Both the position numbers and the translations under genes were made by a program. Below, one piece after another: positions 26,450 through 37,347 of a stretch of DNA of 64,000 nt (the first letter of the stretch is position 1; the number at the start of each line of letters is the position of its first letter). Source of the stretch: Methanothrix soehngenii GP6 (GTDB lineage Archaea; Halobacteriota; Methanosarcinia; Methanotrichales; Methanotrichaceae); assembly GCF_000204415.1 (NCBI RefSeq), contig NC_015416.1, positions 2,728,001 to 2,792,000 on the forward strand, given 5' to 3'. The notes beneath the pieces are model-generated. The model ran no database searches, was not told the DNA's origin, and saw only the letters and a program-made list of their open reading frames with translations.

Positions 26450-27370
26450 TCAGAACGTTATCGGCTTTATGGCGATGCCTGTAGCTGCTGCCAATCCTTC
26501 AATTGGAAAGGCTGCCCCATCTTTGCTGAACCGAATTCTGTCGTCCACGGAAATCTCAATGTCTTTGATTGAGCCCTTTTCAGCAGCAAGTTTCTTGACC
26601 AGCTCGGAGACGTCAAGTTGGTAATCTGTAGTGTCACGAATGTTCTCATGAGGAATCTCGGTCTCCAGCTTCAGCATCTTATCGAGGTCCCCGATATGAT
26701 AATTCTCTTTGCTGTAATTCACTTTGAGGAGCAACCTGGGGACTTGTCCTGCTTTGGATCTTGAAATCAAGCTCTTTGTACCATTCCAAATGCCCTCAAG
26801 CAAGAGCTTCAAATCTTCCTCGGTTAGATGAGTATGTTTGGCAGCGTTCTCGTTAATGATGCCGTAAAAGGAGATAAGCGAATATGCCAGGAAGTCCTCT
26901 TCCCTAAAGGTTGCCTGCTTTGAACCTTCCTTTGAGGCAAATGCTCCTGTTCCTTTAATATGCATCATGCTAACACGATGGAGCGACCGCCCCATCTTGA
27001 ATTGCACTGGACCAGTATAGGTTATCGAGTCGTCTTTGAGTGGAATAACTCCGCCGAAGAGGCGCACATCAATGCATTCGTTTAAAATCCTCTCTGCTTT
27101 ATCCTCGAAGTCCTTGGCTCGTTTTTTCCCATCCTGGATGTAACCATTTTGGGTATCATAAATGATCTCCCTTACGAATATCTCTTGAGCTTTAAAATTG
27201 TAGAGATAATCTCTGATTGTTCGTTTCAGTCTCACATCTGTAACGAGATTTGCCCCTGTTTCCTCATCGATCCTAGGCTTGTTCTCGTCCATGGGATCGC
27301 CATTGGGATTTCCATCTCTTATGTCATAAAGGAAAAGAATCTCAGATCTGTTCTTGATTGTCTCACTCAT
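26450..27370 (-). CDS. cas7: Cas7 (Csh2), Cascade backbone
   Basis: 306 residues from ATG 27370, which is 7 bases after GGAGG; the earlier ATG at 27376 is too close to that site. The Csh2-family N-terminus LFLYDIRDGNPNGDP and the mid-region FKMGRSLHRV are typical. Cas7 polymerises along the crRNA. Neighbours cas8b (upstream) and cas5 (downstream) confirm subtype I-B. Confidence 0.93.
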   Translation of the reverse strand: MSETIKNRSEILFLYDIRDGNPNGDPMDENKPRIDEETGANLVTDVRLKRTIRDYLYNFKAQEIFVREIIYDTQNGYIQDGKKRAKDFEDKAERILNECIDVRLFGGVIPLKDDSITYTGPVQFKMGRSLHRVSMMHIKGTGAFASKEGSKQATFREEDFLAYSLISFYGIINENAAKHTHLTEEDLKLLLEGIWNGTKSLISRSKAGQVPRLLLKVNYSKENYHIGDLDKMLKLETEIPHENIRDTTDYQLDVSELVKKLAAEKGSIKDIEISVDDRIRFSKDGAAFPIEGLAAATGIAIKPITF

Positions 27371-27372
27371 AT

Positions 27373-29256
27373 TCATGCCTCCTTTTCAATCTTTTGCTCT
27401 TCCTCTTTTGCATTCCTGAACAGTTTATGCATATCCATTCCTAAGACGAAATAGAAGCTCAATTCGTCGTCTACCTCTTTCCAATTAACTCCTGCCAAAA
27501 CAAAATGATTTGCAATGAGTGATTCTAGATCTTTGTAGTAGTTCTTCCCATACTCCTCTAGCTTATTCTGAATTTCCGGAAGGAGCCTTTTGATCAATGC
27601 TTCGTTCATCTTCAGGCCGTGCAACTTGCTGCGAAAGGGAGTTGCCTTCTTGTCATTCCACTGTATGTTCAGCAGCATTTGAGTCAATGCTCCTTCCAAG
27701 AATGTTGCCTTCTTAGCGTCGGTATTGAAGAATGACTTGTTCGCTTCGAAGAACCTTTCAACACGTTGCTCTAATGGGAGACTCTCAAGCTCTTCGATGC
27801 GAAGAACCCCATTTCCCTGTTCATTCATGTCTTTCATCTCCACTTTATTTGCTTTGAAAAGATTGAGCTCTTCTATATAGTGCAAGAGCAAGAAGCCATT
27901 CAGGGTAGTGATATTGGTAGGATAACCCTTGATGAACGCCTCTCTCACCTTACTCATTATAAAACCCATCAACAAATAGTAACTGATTTGATCTCCAACA
28001 AATATCTTGTCTACTACTTCCAAGAATATCTTGTCGAAGGTTCTATTCTTTGATTCGGACGGGAAGAATCGTCTTAGGACTCCGAAATTGAATTCCAGAT
28101 GGTTTTTCTCTCTCTGATCTTCACTTAAAATTGAATCGTTATAAATTTTGAACCTCTCATCGACTTTCTCTTTTGCATCGAAAAGAGCCTTCAATCTTGA
28201 TGGAAGAATCCCGTCTATCAAAAGCAAGATTCTGTAAGACGATTGCTCCTTTTTATAAAATATCAGGCTGTTGCTGAAGAAATCCTTCTGATCCTTGACA
28301 AATTCAAGAACCTCCTCTTCATCAGAAGTTATTCTGTTCTTAACTTCTCGATTTATTTTTAGATTCCTCTTTTGATCCTTGTTGCCCAAAATGCCCAAGA
28401 CTTCTTTTAGTGTCTCATTGTCATCCCTTCCAAAGGCTAATTTCGGCACGAGAAGATATCTGAAACCATAGAAGCCAAAGTCGAGGTTTTCCTCGATGTA
28501 TTTTTTCCCAACTTCGAGATGCTTGGCACAATCGAAGCATACCGGCGTATTCTTCCAGGATTCGTTCACTTTAAAACCGCCTGCTATAAATCCTGGCTTG
28601 TCGAAAGTGTGAAAAGTCCAGGGAATTGCGAAGCCGTAGACCTCGTCTTTTGTCCCCCGGCAAACTGAGCAGGCAGAATCTTTTCCAAGAGATTCTCCCT
28701 GAGACTTTTTGAGATAGTATTTATCTTTGCCTTTCCGGAGTAAAATGTTCTTAAATGCTTGCAGATCCCCCAAATAACGAATATTTCCACCTCTCTCGAT
28801 TCCCAAGGTAATGATGGCATATTCATCGGATCTCTTCTGAGAAAATTTTTCATTTAGTTCAGCTAAGATTGTTTCTTTTTGATCCCTCAGTGCCATGTTC
28901 ATCTTTTTGAGAGATTCTTTTTCTTCTTTTGAGATATCGTAGGTTTCATAGTTCTGGAACCATTTTAAAAATCTGTTTTGAAAGGTTTTCCAAATATCCC
29001 CTGCTACTTTGCTAGTTGGTGTAGCATCAGTGCCATTTGACGGCCCTTTTTTATACAGATATCTTGGATAATCGCTAAATTCATCAAAGGCTATGTGGCT
29101 AAATAAGTAATTTCCTTCAGTTTCTTTCAAAATTACTATTAGTACGAATTTATACTTGCCATTGCTATTCGGATTCTCTATAAAAGTAGAGAGCAAGTTA
29201 TCTCCACCATAAGTCATTTGAATGTAGTTACCGATTCTGCTTACAGCATCAATCAC
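27373..29256 (-). CDS. cas8b: Cas8b (Csh1/TM1802 family), Cascade large subunit
   Basis: 627 residues from GTG 29256 with AGGTGG four bases upstream. A zinc-finger-like pair, CSVCRG near residue 195 and CFDCAKH near 235, and overall length fit the Csh1 group of Cas8b. The protein recognises the PAM and starts R-loop formation. AT-rich. First gene of the interference operon, preceded by a 113-base promoter region. Confidence 0.9.
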   Translation of the reverse strand: MIDAVSRIGNYIQMTYGGDNLLSTFIENPNSNGKYKFVLIVILKETEGNYLFSHIAFDEFSDYPRYLYKKGPSNGTDATPTSKVAGDIWKTFQNRFLKWFQNYETYDISKEEKESLKKMNMALRDQKETILAELNEKFSQKRSDEYAIITLGIERGGNIRYLGDLQAFKNILLRKGKDKYYLKKSQGESLGKDSACSVCRGTKDEVYGFAIPWTFHTFDKPGFIAGGFKVNESWKNTPVCFDCAKHLEVGKKYIEENLDFGFYGFRYLLVPKLAFGRDDNETLKEVLGILGNKDQKRNLKINREVKNRITSDEEEVLEFVKDQKDFFSNSLIFYKKEQSSYRILLLIDGILPSRLKALFDAKEKVDERFKIYNDSILSEDQREKNHLEFNFGVLRRFFPSESKNRTFDKIFLEVVDKIFVGDQISYYLLMGFIMSKVREAFIKGYPTNITTLNGFLLLHYIEELNLFKANKVEMKDMNEQGNGVLRIEELESLPLEQRVERFFEANKSFFNTDAKKATFLEGALTQMLLNIQWNDKKATPFRSKLHGLKMNEALIKRLLPEIQNKLEEYGKNYYKDLESLIANHFVLAGVNWKEVDDELSFYFVLGMDMHKLFRNAKEEEQKIEKEA

Positions 29257-29369
29257 TTAACCACCTTTACTCTAAATTACTTTATTTCTTGCAACGTATT
29301 CAAAGCTTTTGTTATATTACTGAACAATTACGCACATTTTTTTTGGCTAAGGCATTATCTTTATAATAT
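29257..29369 (-). promoter_or_regulatory. Probable promoter of the cas8b-cas6 operon
   Basis: A 113-base AT-rich gap separates the adaptation genes (cas1-cas2-cas4) from the interference genes. On the minus strand it contains several TATA-like runs (AATATAAC, AATAAAGTAATTTAG) before the AGGTGG site of cas8b. A second transcript start is likely, but the exact box is not certain. Confidence 0.4.
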
Positions 29370-30005
29370 TTAGACGCATATATTCCTGTACGTGCAGTCC
29401 ACGCACCTTGCCTTCTGCTTCGTCCCATCGGGATAGTATCCCCTCTGAATTATCATCAATATCTCGCGGACAATCTCCTTAGCTTTCTCATAATCTTTCT
29501 GCTTGAAGTCGATTTCCGCCACGTAATTATTGCTCCTGGTGTAGCAGACAAAACCTCGTTTTACATCCACGCCGAAGTGCTCCATAATGAGCAGCCCGTA
29601 AAGAGCAGCCTGAAACTTGTGCGTCCTGTAAACAGTGTTCTTGAACTCCGCATACTTGTAATCCAGAGGCGCTGCTGTTCCATCCTCCAGAAAGAGGACC
29701 TCATCAACTTCTCCCTTGAAGTGGTACTTCTGCGAAGTAAGGTAAACGGAGATCTCTTTTCGGACGCAGTTGAGCCTCTTTCTTACGTAATCCCGATTCA
29801 CCTTCTCACGGCTCTCATGCAGCTCTCTGCCCTTTTGGACCTTGTAGCGCCGTTCCTCTCGCTGAGCGATGCCCAGGCAGTGCATGAAGAATATGAACCT
29901 CGGGCAGAACAGGTACTCCAAAGCATCGGAGACTGTGACGAAAACCTCCTGCTCGATCTTCTGCTCGGGCTCAGGTATCGCTGCCGTTTCGCCTTCCGTC
30001 TGCAT
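29370..30005 (-). CDS. cas4: Cas4, RecB-like nuclease for spacer acquisition
   Basis: 211 residues. Iron-sulfur cysteines: one in YLFCPRF near residue 34 and a C-terminal set CVDCTYRNIC. The PD-(D/E)xK nuclease core is GEVDEVLFL and PLDYKYAE (D-x-K), with the QAALYGLLI helix following. Cas4 trims prespacers and checks the PAM. Starts one base after the cas2 stop, as part of cas1-cas2-cas4. Confidence 0.93.
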   Translation of the reverse strand: MQTEGETAAIPEPEQKIEQEVFVTVSDALEYLFCPRFIFFMHCLGIAQREERRYKVQKGRELHESREKVNRDYVRKRLNCVRKEISVYLTSQKYHFKGEVDEVLFLEDGTAAPLDYKYAEFKNTVYRTHKFQAALYGLLIMEHFGVDVKRGFVCYTRSNNYVAEIDFKQKDYEKAKEIVREILMIIQRGYYPDGTKQKARCVDCTYRNICV

Positions 30006-30006
30006 C

Positions 30007-31421
<1,415 letters not shown>

Positions 31422-31546
31422 ATGATTACCTCTAATATTGCTTTGTCAGTCATCTGTCCTTTATGATTATTAACCTTAACCAATCTGCATATTTGACCTA
31501 AAAAGCAAATCACGCCAATCTCGCCTAACCGTCGGAATCTGGGTAT

Positions 31547-31662
31547 CCAAGCCACCCCGGCGTTGAGGGGGCCAGAGCACTACCGCGCGTTTTCTCGCGC
31601 GCGGCGTCCACAAAAAAAAACAGCCTGTATGGATCAGTCTTGGCAGTATTGCAATCAAGGTT
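31547..31662 (+). repeat. Hairpin-containing dispersed repeat, copy 1
   Basis: About 116 bp from CCAAGCCACC to AATCAAGGTT, nearly identical to 32483-32597. It includes a strong GC hairpin (CCGCGCG and CGCGCGCGG around TTTTCT) and an A-run followed by CAGCCTGTATGGATCAGTC. No gene lies in 31422-31837. Nearby, ATCAACCTTCCAGA is tandemly repeated (about 31714-31741). Confidence 0.8.
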
Positions 31663-31837
31663 TCGGAAATCGACCAAGGAAATGCTTCTTTTCAATCAGC
31701 TTTTGCAGATCAACCTTCCAGAATCAACCTTCCAGAACCATCCGATTCAATTCCCGGATTTTTCGATCCTCGTCTTAAATCTGACGACAAACAAGACAGA
31801 GCAGATAGTTCTTTAAATAAGAAAGTCCAATCATTGA

Positions 31838-32044
31838 ATGATGATGGTGAAGGCAAGATATGAAAATAATGTTCTCAAACCTCTGGAAAAGCTCGATTTA
31901 ACAGAAGGAGATGTAGTTGAAATCGAGATAGTTAAATCAAATGCAGATAGACTAGTTGGCCTTCTAAAAGATATCGATATAGATTCAGTCGACCTGCAGC
32001 ATGCTGCAAGAGATATCTGGGTGAGAAAGGTTGTATCTGATTGA
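31838..32044 (+). CDS. AF2212-like (DUF104) antitoxin
   Basis: 68 residues starting at three consecutive Met codons. The N-terminal half (VKARYENNVLKPLEKLDLTEGDVVEIEIVK) is the small beta-barrel-like DUF104 motif of archaeal antitoxins paired with PIN toxins. It overlaps the PIN gene by 14 bases. It should neutralise the toxin and repress the operon; this is inferred from the family. Confidence 0.85.
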   Translation: MMMVKARYENNVLKPLEKLDLTEGDVVEIEIVKSNADRLVGLLKDIDIDSVDLQHAARDIWVRKVVSD

Positions 32045-32450
32045 TACCAATATTTTTCTGGAGGCAATGCTGGAGAGGAAATATAGAAATGATTGCCTTA
32101 CATTGCTAAGAATGATCGATAAAGGCGAAATTAATGCCTTTGTAACGACCTATTCGATTCATTCCATTGAGACCATTTTAGATAGAATCGGAAATTTGGA
32201 CGCTCTCAGGACATTTTTAAAAAGCATTGGAAGGATGAAAGGCTTGAACATCTACAATACTGACCTCAGAGATGAGCTTGCAGTTATAGATGAAATGGCA
32301 GTAGACCTGGATTTTGATGATGCTCTGCAATCATATGTCACTAAGAAGCTCAATTTGCAGATAATAAGTTTTGATAGACATTTTGATGGAATCGAAGGGA
32401 TAACCAGACTGAGACCGAAGGACGTACTATCTGCTGAGAAAAAAGAATAG
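32031..32450 (+). CDS. PIN-domain toxin ribonuclease (VapC-like)
   Basis: 139 residues from TTG 32031, the earliest possible start because a stop lies three codons upstream. Acidic PIN residues: D4 in YLIDTNIFLEA, E in IHSIETIL, and the late DLDFDDALQSYVTKK with FDRHFDG. The family cleaves RNA such as tRNA. Its last ~50 bases are imperfectly repeated after the hairpin repeat downstream (about 32600-32655), so that element is bracketed by a duplication. Confidence 0.85.
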   Translation: MYLIDTNIFLEAMLERKYRNDCLTLLRMIDKGEINAFVTTYSIHSIETILDRIGNLDALRTFLKSIGRMKGLNIYNTDLRDELAVIDEMAVDLDFDDALQSYVTKKLNLQIISFDRHFDGIEGITRLRPKDVLSAEKKE

Positions 32451-32482
32451 CCAGAACCATCAACTGCAAGGACATTTTTTTC

Positions 32483-32597
32483 CCAAGCCACCCTGGCGTT
32501 GAGGGGGCCAGAGCACTACCGCGCGTTTTTTCGCGCGCGGCGTCCACAAAAAAAACAGCCTGTATGGATCAGTCTTGGCAGTAATGTAATCAAGGTT
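32483..32597 (+). repeat. Hairpin-containing dispersed repeat, copy 2
   Basis: About 115 bp, nearly identical to 31547-31662, with the same GCGCGCGG hairpin. A diverged third copy is at 54553-54640. It is bracketed by an imperfect duplication of the PIN gene end: ACCGAAGGACGTACTATC before and ACCGAAGGACGTATTTTC after. Together with copy 1 it flanks the toxin-antitoxin pair in direct orientation. Confidence 0.8.
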
Positions 32598-32666
32598 CAG
32601 GAACCGAAGGACGTATTTTCCGCTGAAAAAAAGATTGGCCAGAACCATCAAAGGCTGGGCCTGGCA

Positions 32667-33980
32667 CTAGCCCTCTTGCAGCACTCCATCCAGCCAGTTG
32701 AATATCCTCTCGTTCGAGATGGTCGGGGCGCCCATCTGGCAGTGCAGCCCAGCTCCCTCTTCAGTGGTGAAGAGCAGATACTCTTTCGGACCGGTCAGGG
32801 CGTCGTAAAGCGGCCTCGCCTGGCCCGCCAGGAGCGTGTCGTTATCCGAATCGACAACAAGGGTGGGACACCTGATCAGCCCGGCTACGTCCTTCAGCGT
32901 ATATGGAGCGATCATTCGGAAGTATTCGCTGGGGGTTTGGGCTCCGAAAACGATCATGCCGTGTTCTACCGCCCAGCCTGTCTCGATGCTCTGTTTCATG
33001 TACTCGCTCATCTCCTGGTCGAATTCCCGCGACGCATTCTCGTCGCTCAGAATCTCCTCCATATTGGGCAGGGCTTTTTGCATCACGCTGGCATTGAAGT
33101 CGTAGACGCCTCCATTGGCGATGCACGCAGCTATGCGGTGGTCGAAGGCAGCAGCTCTCGGTGCCAAGTAGCCGCCGAAGCTGATTCCCATGAGGGCAAT
33201 TCTATCCGGATCAACCTCGCTCAGGTTCTGGGCAAAATCAATCACTGGCGTTACTGCAGCCTCCCAGTCAGGCCTGAAGGGCATCCCTTGTACTCGGATC
33301 ATCTCACCCTGGCCAGGCCCCTCGAAGATCAGCACGTTATATCCCCTATCGATAGCGAATTTTGCCACCCCGAAGTACAGCTCTTCACCAGTTCCGTCAA
33401 AGCCGGTATGAACGATCAGAGTCGGCCTACTGGTGCCGTTGCCGTCCACCAGACACAGGTAGCCGGGGAGGGTGGTGTTCTGGAAAGGAATGCGGACCGG
33501 CCGGATGAGGCCGCTGGAGAGGTTTGCTGCCTTAATGAAGCAGTCATGGCTCTTCTCCCAGGTGGACACAATCCTAGGATCATCGGGATTGATGTCCAGG
33601 TAGAATCCAGCGTTCCGGTAGTAGTTCGAGGCCCTCAGGAAGGCTTCCTTTGCGCTGATCTTATGTCCACTGGCCAGGAACTCCTCGGCAGTACTCTCCA
33701 GCCTGGCGGCAGTTCTGTTCCATTGGCCGTACCAGCTCTCAGCATCGCCATCTTTGATGCGAAAAGCCGTGTCCAGACATTCGTTGATGTCTGCGCCTCC
33801 GCTCGCTGTATAGCCGATGGTCCGGAGGAACTGGAAGTTGAACTCTTGATTCTGAAATATCGATCCCGAAATATCGGTGCTGTTCATCTCATCAGCTCCT
33901 GCAGCAACAAGAGGTGCGATCAACAGGCTCAGAAATACAACCTGGCAGAGCCTGAATCCGAAAAGAGAATGCTTAAGCAT
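32667..33980 (-). CDS. Secreted alpha/beta hydrolase
   Basis: 437 residues from ATG 33980 (GAGG 8 bases upstream). A signal peptide (about 1-27, FRLCQVVFLSLLIAPLVAAG) precedes an N-terminal helical region. The hydrolase domain follows, with nucleophile elbow GISFGGY, the Asp in VVDSDND, and the His in GAGLHC. Order and spacing resemble the FrsA/2,6-dihydroxypseudooxynicotine-hydrolase group rather than simple lipases. Probably acts outside the membrane on a small ester or carbon-carbon substrate; substrate unknown. A 510-codon open frame opposite it is only its antisense shadow. Confidence 0.82.
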   Translation of the reverse strand: MLKHSLFGFRLCQVVFLSLLIAPLVAAGADEMNSTDISGSIFQNQEFNFQFLRTIGYTASGGADINECLDTAFRIKDGDAESWYGQWNRTAARLESTAEEFLASGHKISAKEAFLRASNYYRNAGFYLDINPDDPRIVSTWEKSHDCFIKAANLSSGLIRPVRIPFQNTTLPGYLCLVDGNGTSRPTLIVHTGFDGTGEELYFGVAKFAIDRGYNVLIFEGPGQGEMIRVQGMPFRPDWEAAVTPVIDFAQNLSEVDPDRIALMGISFGGYLAPRAAAFDHRIAACIANGGVYDFNASVMQKALPNMEEILSDENASREFDQEMSEYMKQSIETGWAVEHGMIVFGAQTPSEYFRMIAPYTLKDVAGLIRCPTLVVDSDNDTLLAGQARPLYDALTGPKEYLLFTTEEGAGLHCQMGAPTISNERIFNWLDGVLQEG

Positions 33981-34104
33981 AGAATTGTCCTCAGAGAACA
34001 TGGGATATTATTAATGGTACTTAAATTTTAGCCCGCATTCAATTATAAAATTATCGTCTTGCAGCGGGAAAGATATATCAATATTGAGTGGCATAAAATT
34101 GACT

Positions 34105-34377
34105 ATGGTTCAAGAGAGCGTTTATCGAGCTATTGAGCTCGTAGGATCATCCCCCATCGGTTGGGAAGATGCTGCCAAAAACGCAATCGACACGGCACAT
34201 AAATCCATCTGGAACCTAAGGATCGCACGCGTTGCTGAGCTTGATGCCAAACTAGATGAAAAAGGTAATATAATATTATACAGAATTAAATTAAGAATAT
34301 CCCTCAAATACGAAGACTGGAAGACAGATTTGGGCTGGAAGGTTCCAAAGGGGGACGCAGCCGAGCCCCTCTGCTGA
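34105..34377 (+). CDS. Dodecin, flavin-storage protein, with C-terminal extension
   Basis: 90 residues from ATG 34105 (MVQESVYRAIELVGSSP). The first ~68 residues are clear dodecin: ELVGSSPIGWEDAAKNAI, W in SIWNLRIARV, and LRISLKYED. Dodecins form 12-mers that bind flavin dimers. About 20 extra residues (KTDLGWKVPKGDAAEPLC) follow the usual end. A TATA-like TTATAAAATTAT lies near 34043. No strong ribosome site is seen. The gap 34378-34586 holds no gene, only the promoter region of fdhA. Confidence 0.85.
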   Translation: MVQESVYRAIELVGSSPIGWEDAAKNAIDTAHKSIWNLRIARVAELDAKLDEKGNIILYRIKLRISLKYEDWKTDLGWKVPKGDAAEPLC

Positions 34378-34586
34378 GGCAAATCGATACCATTGAGCGA
34401 TTCGGAAGAATGATTCCACAAAGCAAATTCGCGTTCTCTTCGGCGGCTCTGGTGCCTGATCGCTCTTCCATAAAAGATCTGAATTGCACCCCACAATTAT
34501 TATAATCTAATTAATAAATTTTGAGGCAGGCAGAGCAACCTACAAATACAATCAACCCTTATCGCTGTCCCGGCGCGGTTGGGAAC

Positions 34587-37340
34587 ATGTCAGAAATAAA
34601 GCTGCTCATCGATGATCGAGAGGTATCCGTCCCCCAGGGGTCCACCATTCTCGATGCTGCCCGCATTGCGGGCTCTTATGTGCCGTCTCTTTGCCACCAC
34701 CCGGACTTGAAGCCCATAGGCTCCTGCAAGCTCTGCATCGTCTCTGTGGAAGGCCTGGATTACTATCCTTTATCCTGCAATACCCCTGCAGCCGAGGGAA
34801 TGGTTGTCCATACCCGCACCGAGGAGCTCCAGGAGATGAGACGACATACCCTGGAGATGCTCCTCGCCCTCACCAACCATCCCACCTCCTGCCTCTTCTG
34901 CGAGAGAAAGAACGAATGCGGCGAGCTGCGGGAGTGCATGCGCAAGTTTCCAGTAACAGTGGGCTGCAAGTACTGTCCTAACGACGGCCAGTGCGAGCTG
35001 CAAGAGGCAGTCACCTTCACCGGTTTGGACAGGATCAGATATCAGACCTCTTTCCGGGATATGCCGGTATTAAGAGAGCCGTTCTTCGACCGCAACTACA
35101 ATCTCTGCATCATGTGCAGCCGGTGCATAAGAATGTGCGACGAGGTACGCGGCCTGGGCATCCTATTTAACAACCCCGATTTTCACCGCAACCACTGGAT
35201 AGGTCCCGAATCCCTGCAGGAGGCAGACTGCAAGTTCTGCGGCGCATGCGTGGACGCCTGCCCCACCGGCGCCCTCTTCATCCGTTCGGAGAAATGGATC
35301 CGGCCCGACCGCACCGTGGTCACCATCTGCCCCTACTGCGGCGTAGGCTGCAGCCTGGATCTCAAGATCTCTGAAGACAGAATATTATCCGTCACGCCAA
35401 GCCGGGATGGAGCGGTAAACCGGGGCCAGGCCTGCGTCAAAGGCCACTTTGGATTGGAGGAGATCATCCACCATCCCGACCGCTTCACCACTCCTCTGAT
35501 AAAGAGAAACGGTCAATTCGAGCCGGCATCCTGGGATGAGGCTTTAGACCTGGTCGCCCGGAGGTTCACAGAGATCCAAGATCGATACGGCCCCGATTCT
35601 TTAGGGGCTTTCTCCTCCTCCCGCTGCACCAATGAGGAGAACTATCTGGTGCAAAAGCTTGCCAGAGCGGTCTTTAAAACCAACAATGTGGACAACTGCG
35701 CCCGGGTCTGCCATGCCCCCTCAGTGACCGGTCTTGCCGCCTGCTTTGGCAGCGGAGCAGCCACCAACTCCTTTGACCAGATTGAAGACGCCGATGTCCT
35801 TTTCATCATCGGCTCCAATACCACTGAAGCCCATCCCGTAGTCAGCCTGAAGATAATCAAGGCAGCCAGAAATGGAGCGAAGATAATCGTCGCTGACCCC
35901 CGTAAAATCGAGCTGGTCGACAGGGCATCGGTCTGGCTCAACCAGAAACCGGGAACAAGCATCGCCCTGATAAATGCAATGATGAATGTGATCCTTAAAG
36001 AAGGGCTGGAGGACCGGGATTTCATAGACCGGCGCACCATGGGATTTGAGAACCTGCAAAAGACGGTGGAGGAGTATCCGCCTGAAAGGGCATCCCAGAT
36101 CACCGGAGTGGCGGCAGAGGATATCATCGAGGCCGCCCGGCTCTATGCCAGTGCCGATAAAGCGATGATCATCTACGGCCTGGGCATAACTGAGCACACC
36201 ACAGGAACCTCCAATGTGATGTCCCTGGGCAACCTGGCAATGCTCACCGGAAACGTTGGCCGCCGCTCGACTGGCATCATGCCTCTGCGCGGCCAGAACA
36301 ACGTCCAGGGGGCCTGTGATATGGGCGCCCTTCCCAACGTCCATGTCGGCTACCAGCCGGTGACCGATGCTGGCATCCGGTCCAAGTTCGAGGAAGCCTG
36401 GAAGGTTGCCTTGCCTTCTGTCCCCGGCCAGACCTCCACCCAGATGATAGAACGCAATCCGGGAAAGGAGATCCGCGGCCTTTACATCCTGGGAGAGGAC
36501 CCCGCCCATACCGAGCCCGACACCAACCGGGTGAGATCAACTCTGGAGTCCCTGGACTTCCTGGTAGTGCAGGAGATATTTCCCACTGAGACCACCAGGT
36601 ATGCAGACGTCATCCTGCCCGCAGCCAGCTTTGCCGAGTGCGATGGAACATTCACCAACGGCGAGCGGCGCATTCAAAGGGTGCGGAAAGCGATACCAGC
36701 ACTATGCGGCCAGGAGAACTGGCTGACGATCTGTCAGATCGCCCAGAGGATGGGCTATCCGATGAGCTACGGCCACCCCTCGGAGATCATGGATGAGATC
36801 GCCTCACTGGCGCCGATGTTTGCCGGAGTGAAGTTCGATCGGCTGGATGACGGCGGGCTGCAGTGGCCCATACCATCCCTTGACCATCCGGGAACAGAGA
36901 CCCTGCATGCGGAGAGCTTCAGCTGCGGCCTGGGAAGGTTCAATGCCGTACAGCACAAGTACCCCGCTGAGCAGACCGATACGGAATATCCCTTGATCCT
37001 CACCACCGGCAGGAGAAGGGAGCATTACAACTGCGGATCCATGACCAGGCGATCCAAAGGAATAATGTGGGTATGGCCGGAGGAGGCCATAGAGATAAGC
37101 CCTGCCGATGCCAGAGAACTCGAGATCGAGGACGGAGAGACGGTTGTTGTCAGCTCCAGGCGGGGCTCTGTTAAGACCAAAGCAAGGGTTACAGACAAGT
37201 CCTCCCGCGGCATGGCCTTCATGTCGTTCCATTACCAGGATGTCTTGACCAACCTTCTGACCAATGCCGCTCTTGATCCTCAGGCGAAGACTCCGGAGTA
37301 CAAGGCATGCGCTGTGAAGATAGAAAAGTTAAAGGCGTAA
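34587..37340 (+). CDS. fdhA: Formate dehydrogenase-like molybdo/tungsto-enzyme with NuoG-like N-terminus
   Basis: 917 residues from ATG 34587. A [2Fe-2S] domain (C36, C47, C50, C64) is followed by a His-Cys cluster (H98, C102, C105, C111), an extra CKYCPNDGQC, two [4Fe-4S] ferredoxin motifs (C174-C184, C215-C225), then the bis-MGD domain starting CPYCGVGC. The metal ligand is Cys375 in NCARVCHAPSVTG, where many formate dehydrogenases have selenocysteine; H376 follows. This is the clostridial/Moorella-type catalytic subunit. No FdhB, NuoE or NuoF gene is adjacent. Instead the gene heads an operon of heterodisulfide reductase subunits, suggesting electrons pass between formate and HdrA. Confidence 0.88.
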   Translation: MSEIKLLIDDREVSVPQGSTILDAARIAGSYVPSLCHHPDLKPIGSCKLCIVSVEGLDYYPLSCNTPAAEGMVVHTRTEELQEMRRHTLEMLLALTNHPTSCLFCERKNECGELRECMRKFPVTVGCKYCPNDGQCELQEAVTFTGLDRIRYQTSFRDMPVLREPFFDRNYNLCIMCSRCIRMCDEVRGLGILFNNPDFHRNHWIGPESLQEADCKFCGACVDACPTGALFIRSEKWIRPDRTVVTICPYCGVGCSLDLKISEDRILSVTPSRDGAVNRGQACVKGHFGLEEIIHHPDRFTTPLIKRNGQFEPASWDEALDLVARRFTEIQDRYGPDSLGAFSSSRCTNEENYLVQKLARAVFKTNNVDNCARVCHAPSVTGLAACFGSGAATNSFDQIEDADVLFIIGSNTTEAHPVVSLKIIKAARNGAKIIVADPRKIELVDRASVWLNQKPGTSIALINAMMNVILKEGLEDRDFIDRRTMGFENLQKTVEEYPPERASQITGVAAEDIIEAARLYASADKAMIIYGLGITEHTTGTSNVMSLGNLAMLTGNVGRRSTGIMPLRGQNNVQGACDMGALPNVHVGYQPVTDAGIRSKFEEAWKVALPSVPGQTSTQMIERNPGKEIRGLYILGEDPAHTEPDTNRVRSTLESLDFLVVQEIFPTETTRYADVILPAASFAECDGTFTNGERRIQRVRKAIPALCGQENWLTICQIAQRMGYPMSYGHPSEIMDEIASLAPMFAGVKFDRLDDGGLQWPIPSLDHPGTETLHAESFSCGLGRFNAVQHKYPAEQTDTEYPLILTTGRRREHYNCGSMTRRSKGIMWVWPEEAIEISPADARELEIEDGETVVVSSRRGSVKTKARVTDKSSRGMAFMSFHYQDVLTNLLTNAALDPQAKTPEYKACAVKIEKLKA

Positions 37341-37347
37341 TGATTGG

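Noticed and set aside
32499-34031. 510-codon open frame on the plus strand
   Set aside because: It lies opposite the secreted hydrolase, which has a signal peptide, ribosome site and catalytic motifs; the plus-strand frame has none and begins in a repeat.
35709-35711. Possible selenocysteine codon in formate dehydrogenase
   Set aside because: The codon is TGC (Cys), not TGA, and no in-frame TGA occurs before the natural stop.
35642-36509. Minus-strand frames of up to 262 codons inside fdhA
   Set aside because: Antisense of a gene with clear cofactor motifs; no family resemblance.
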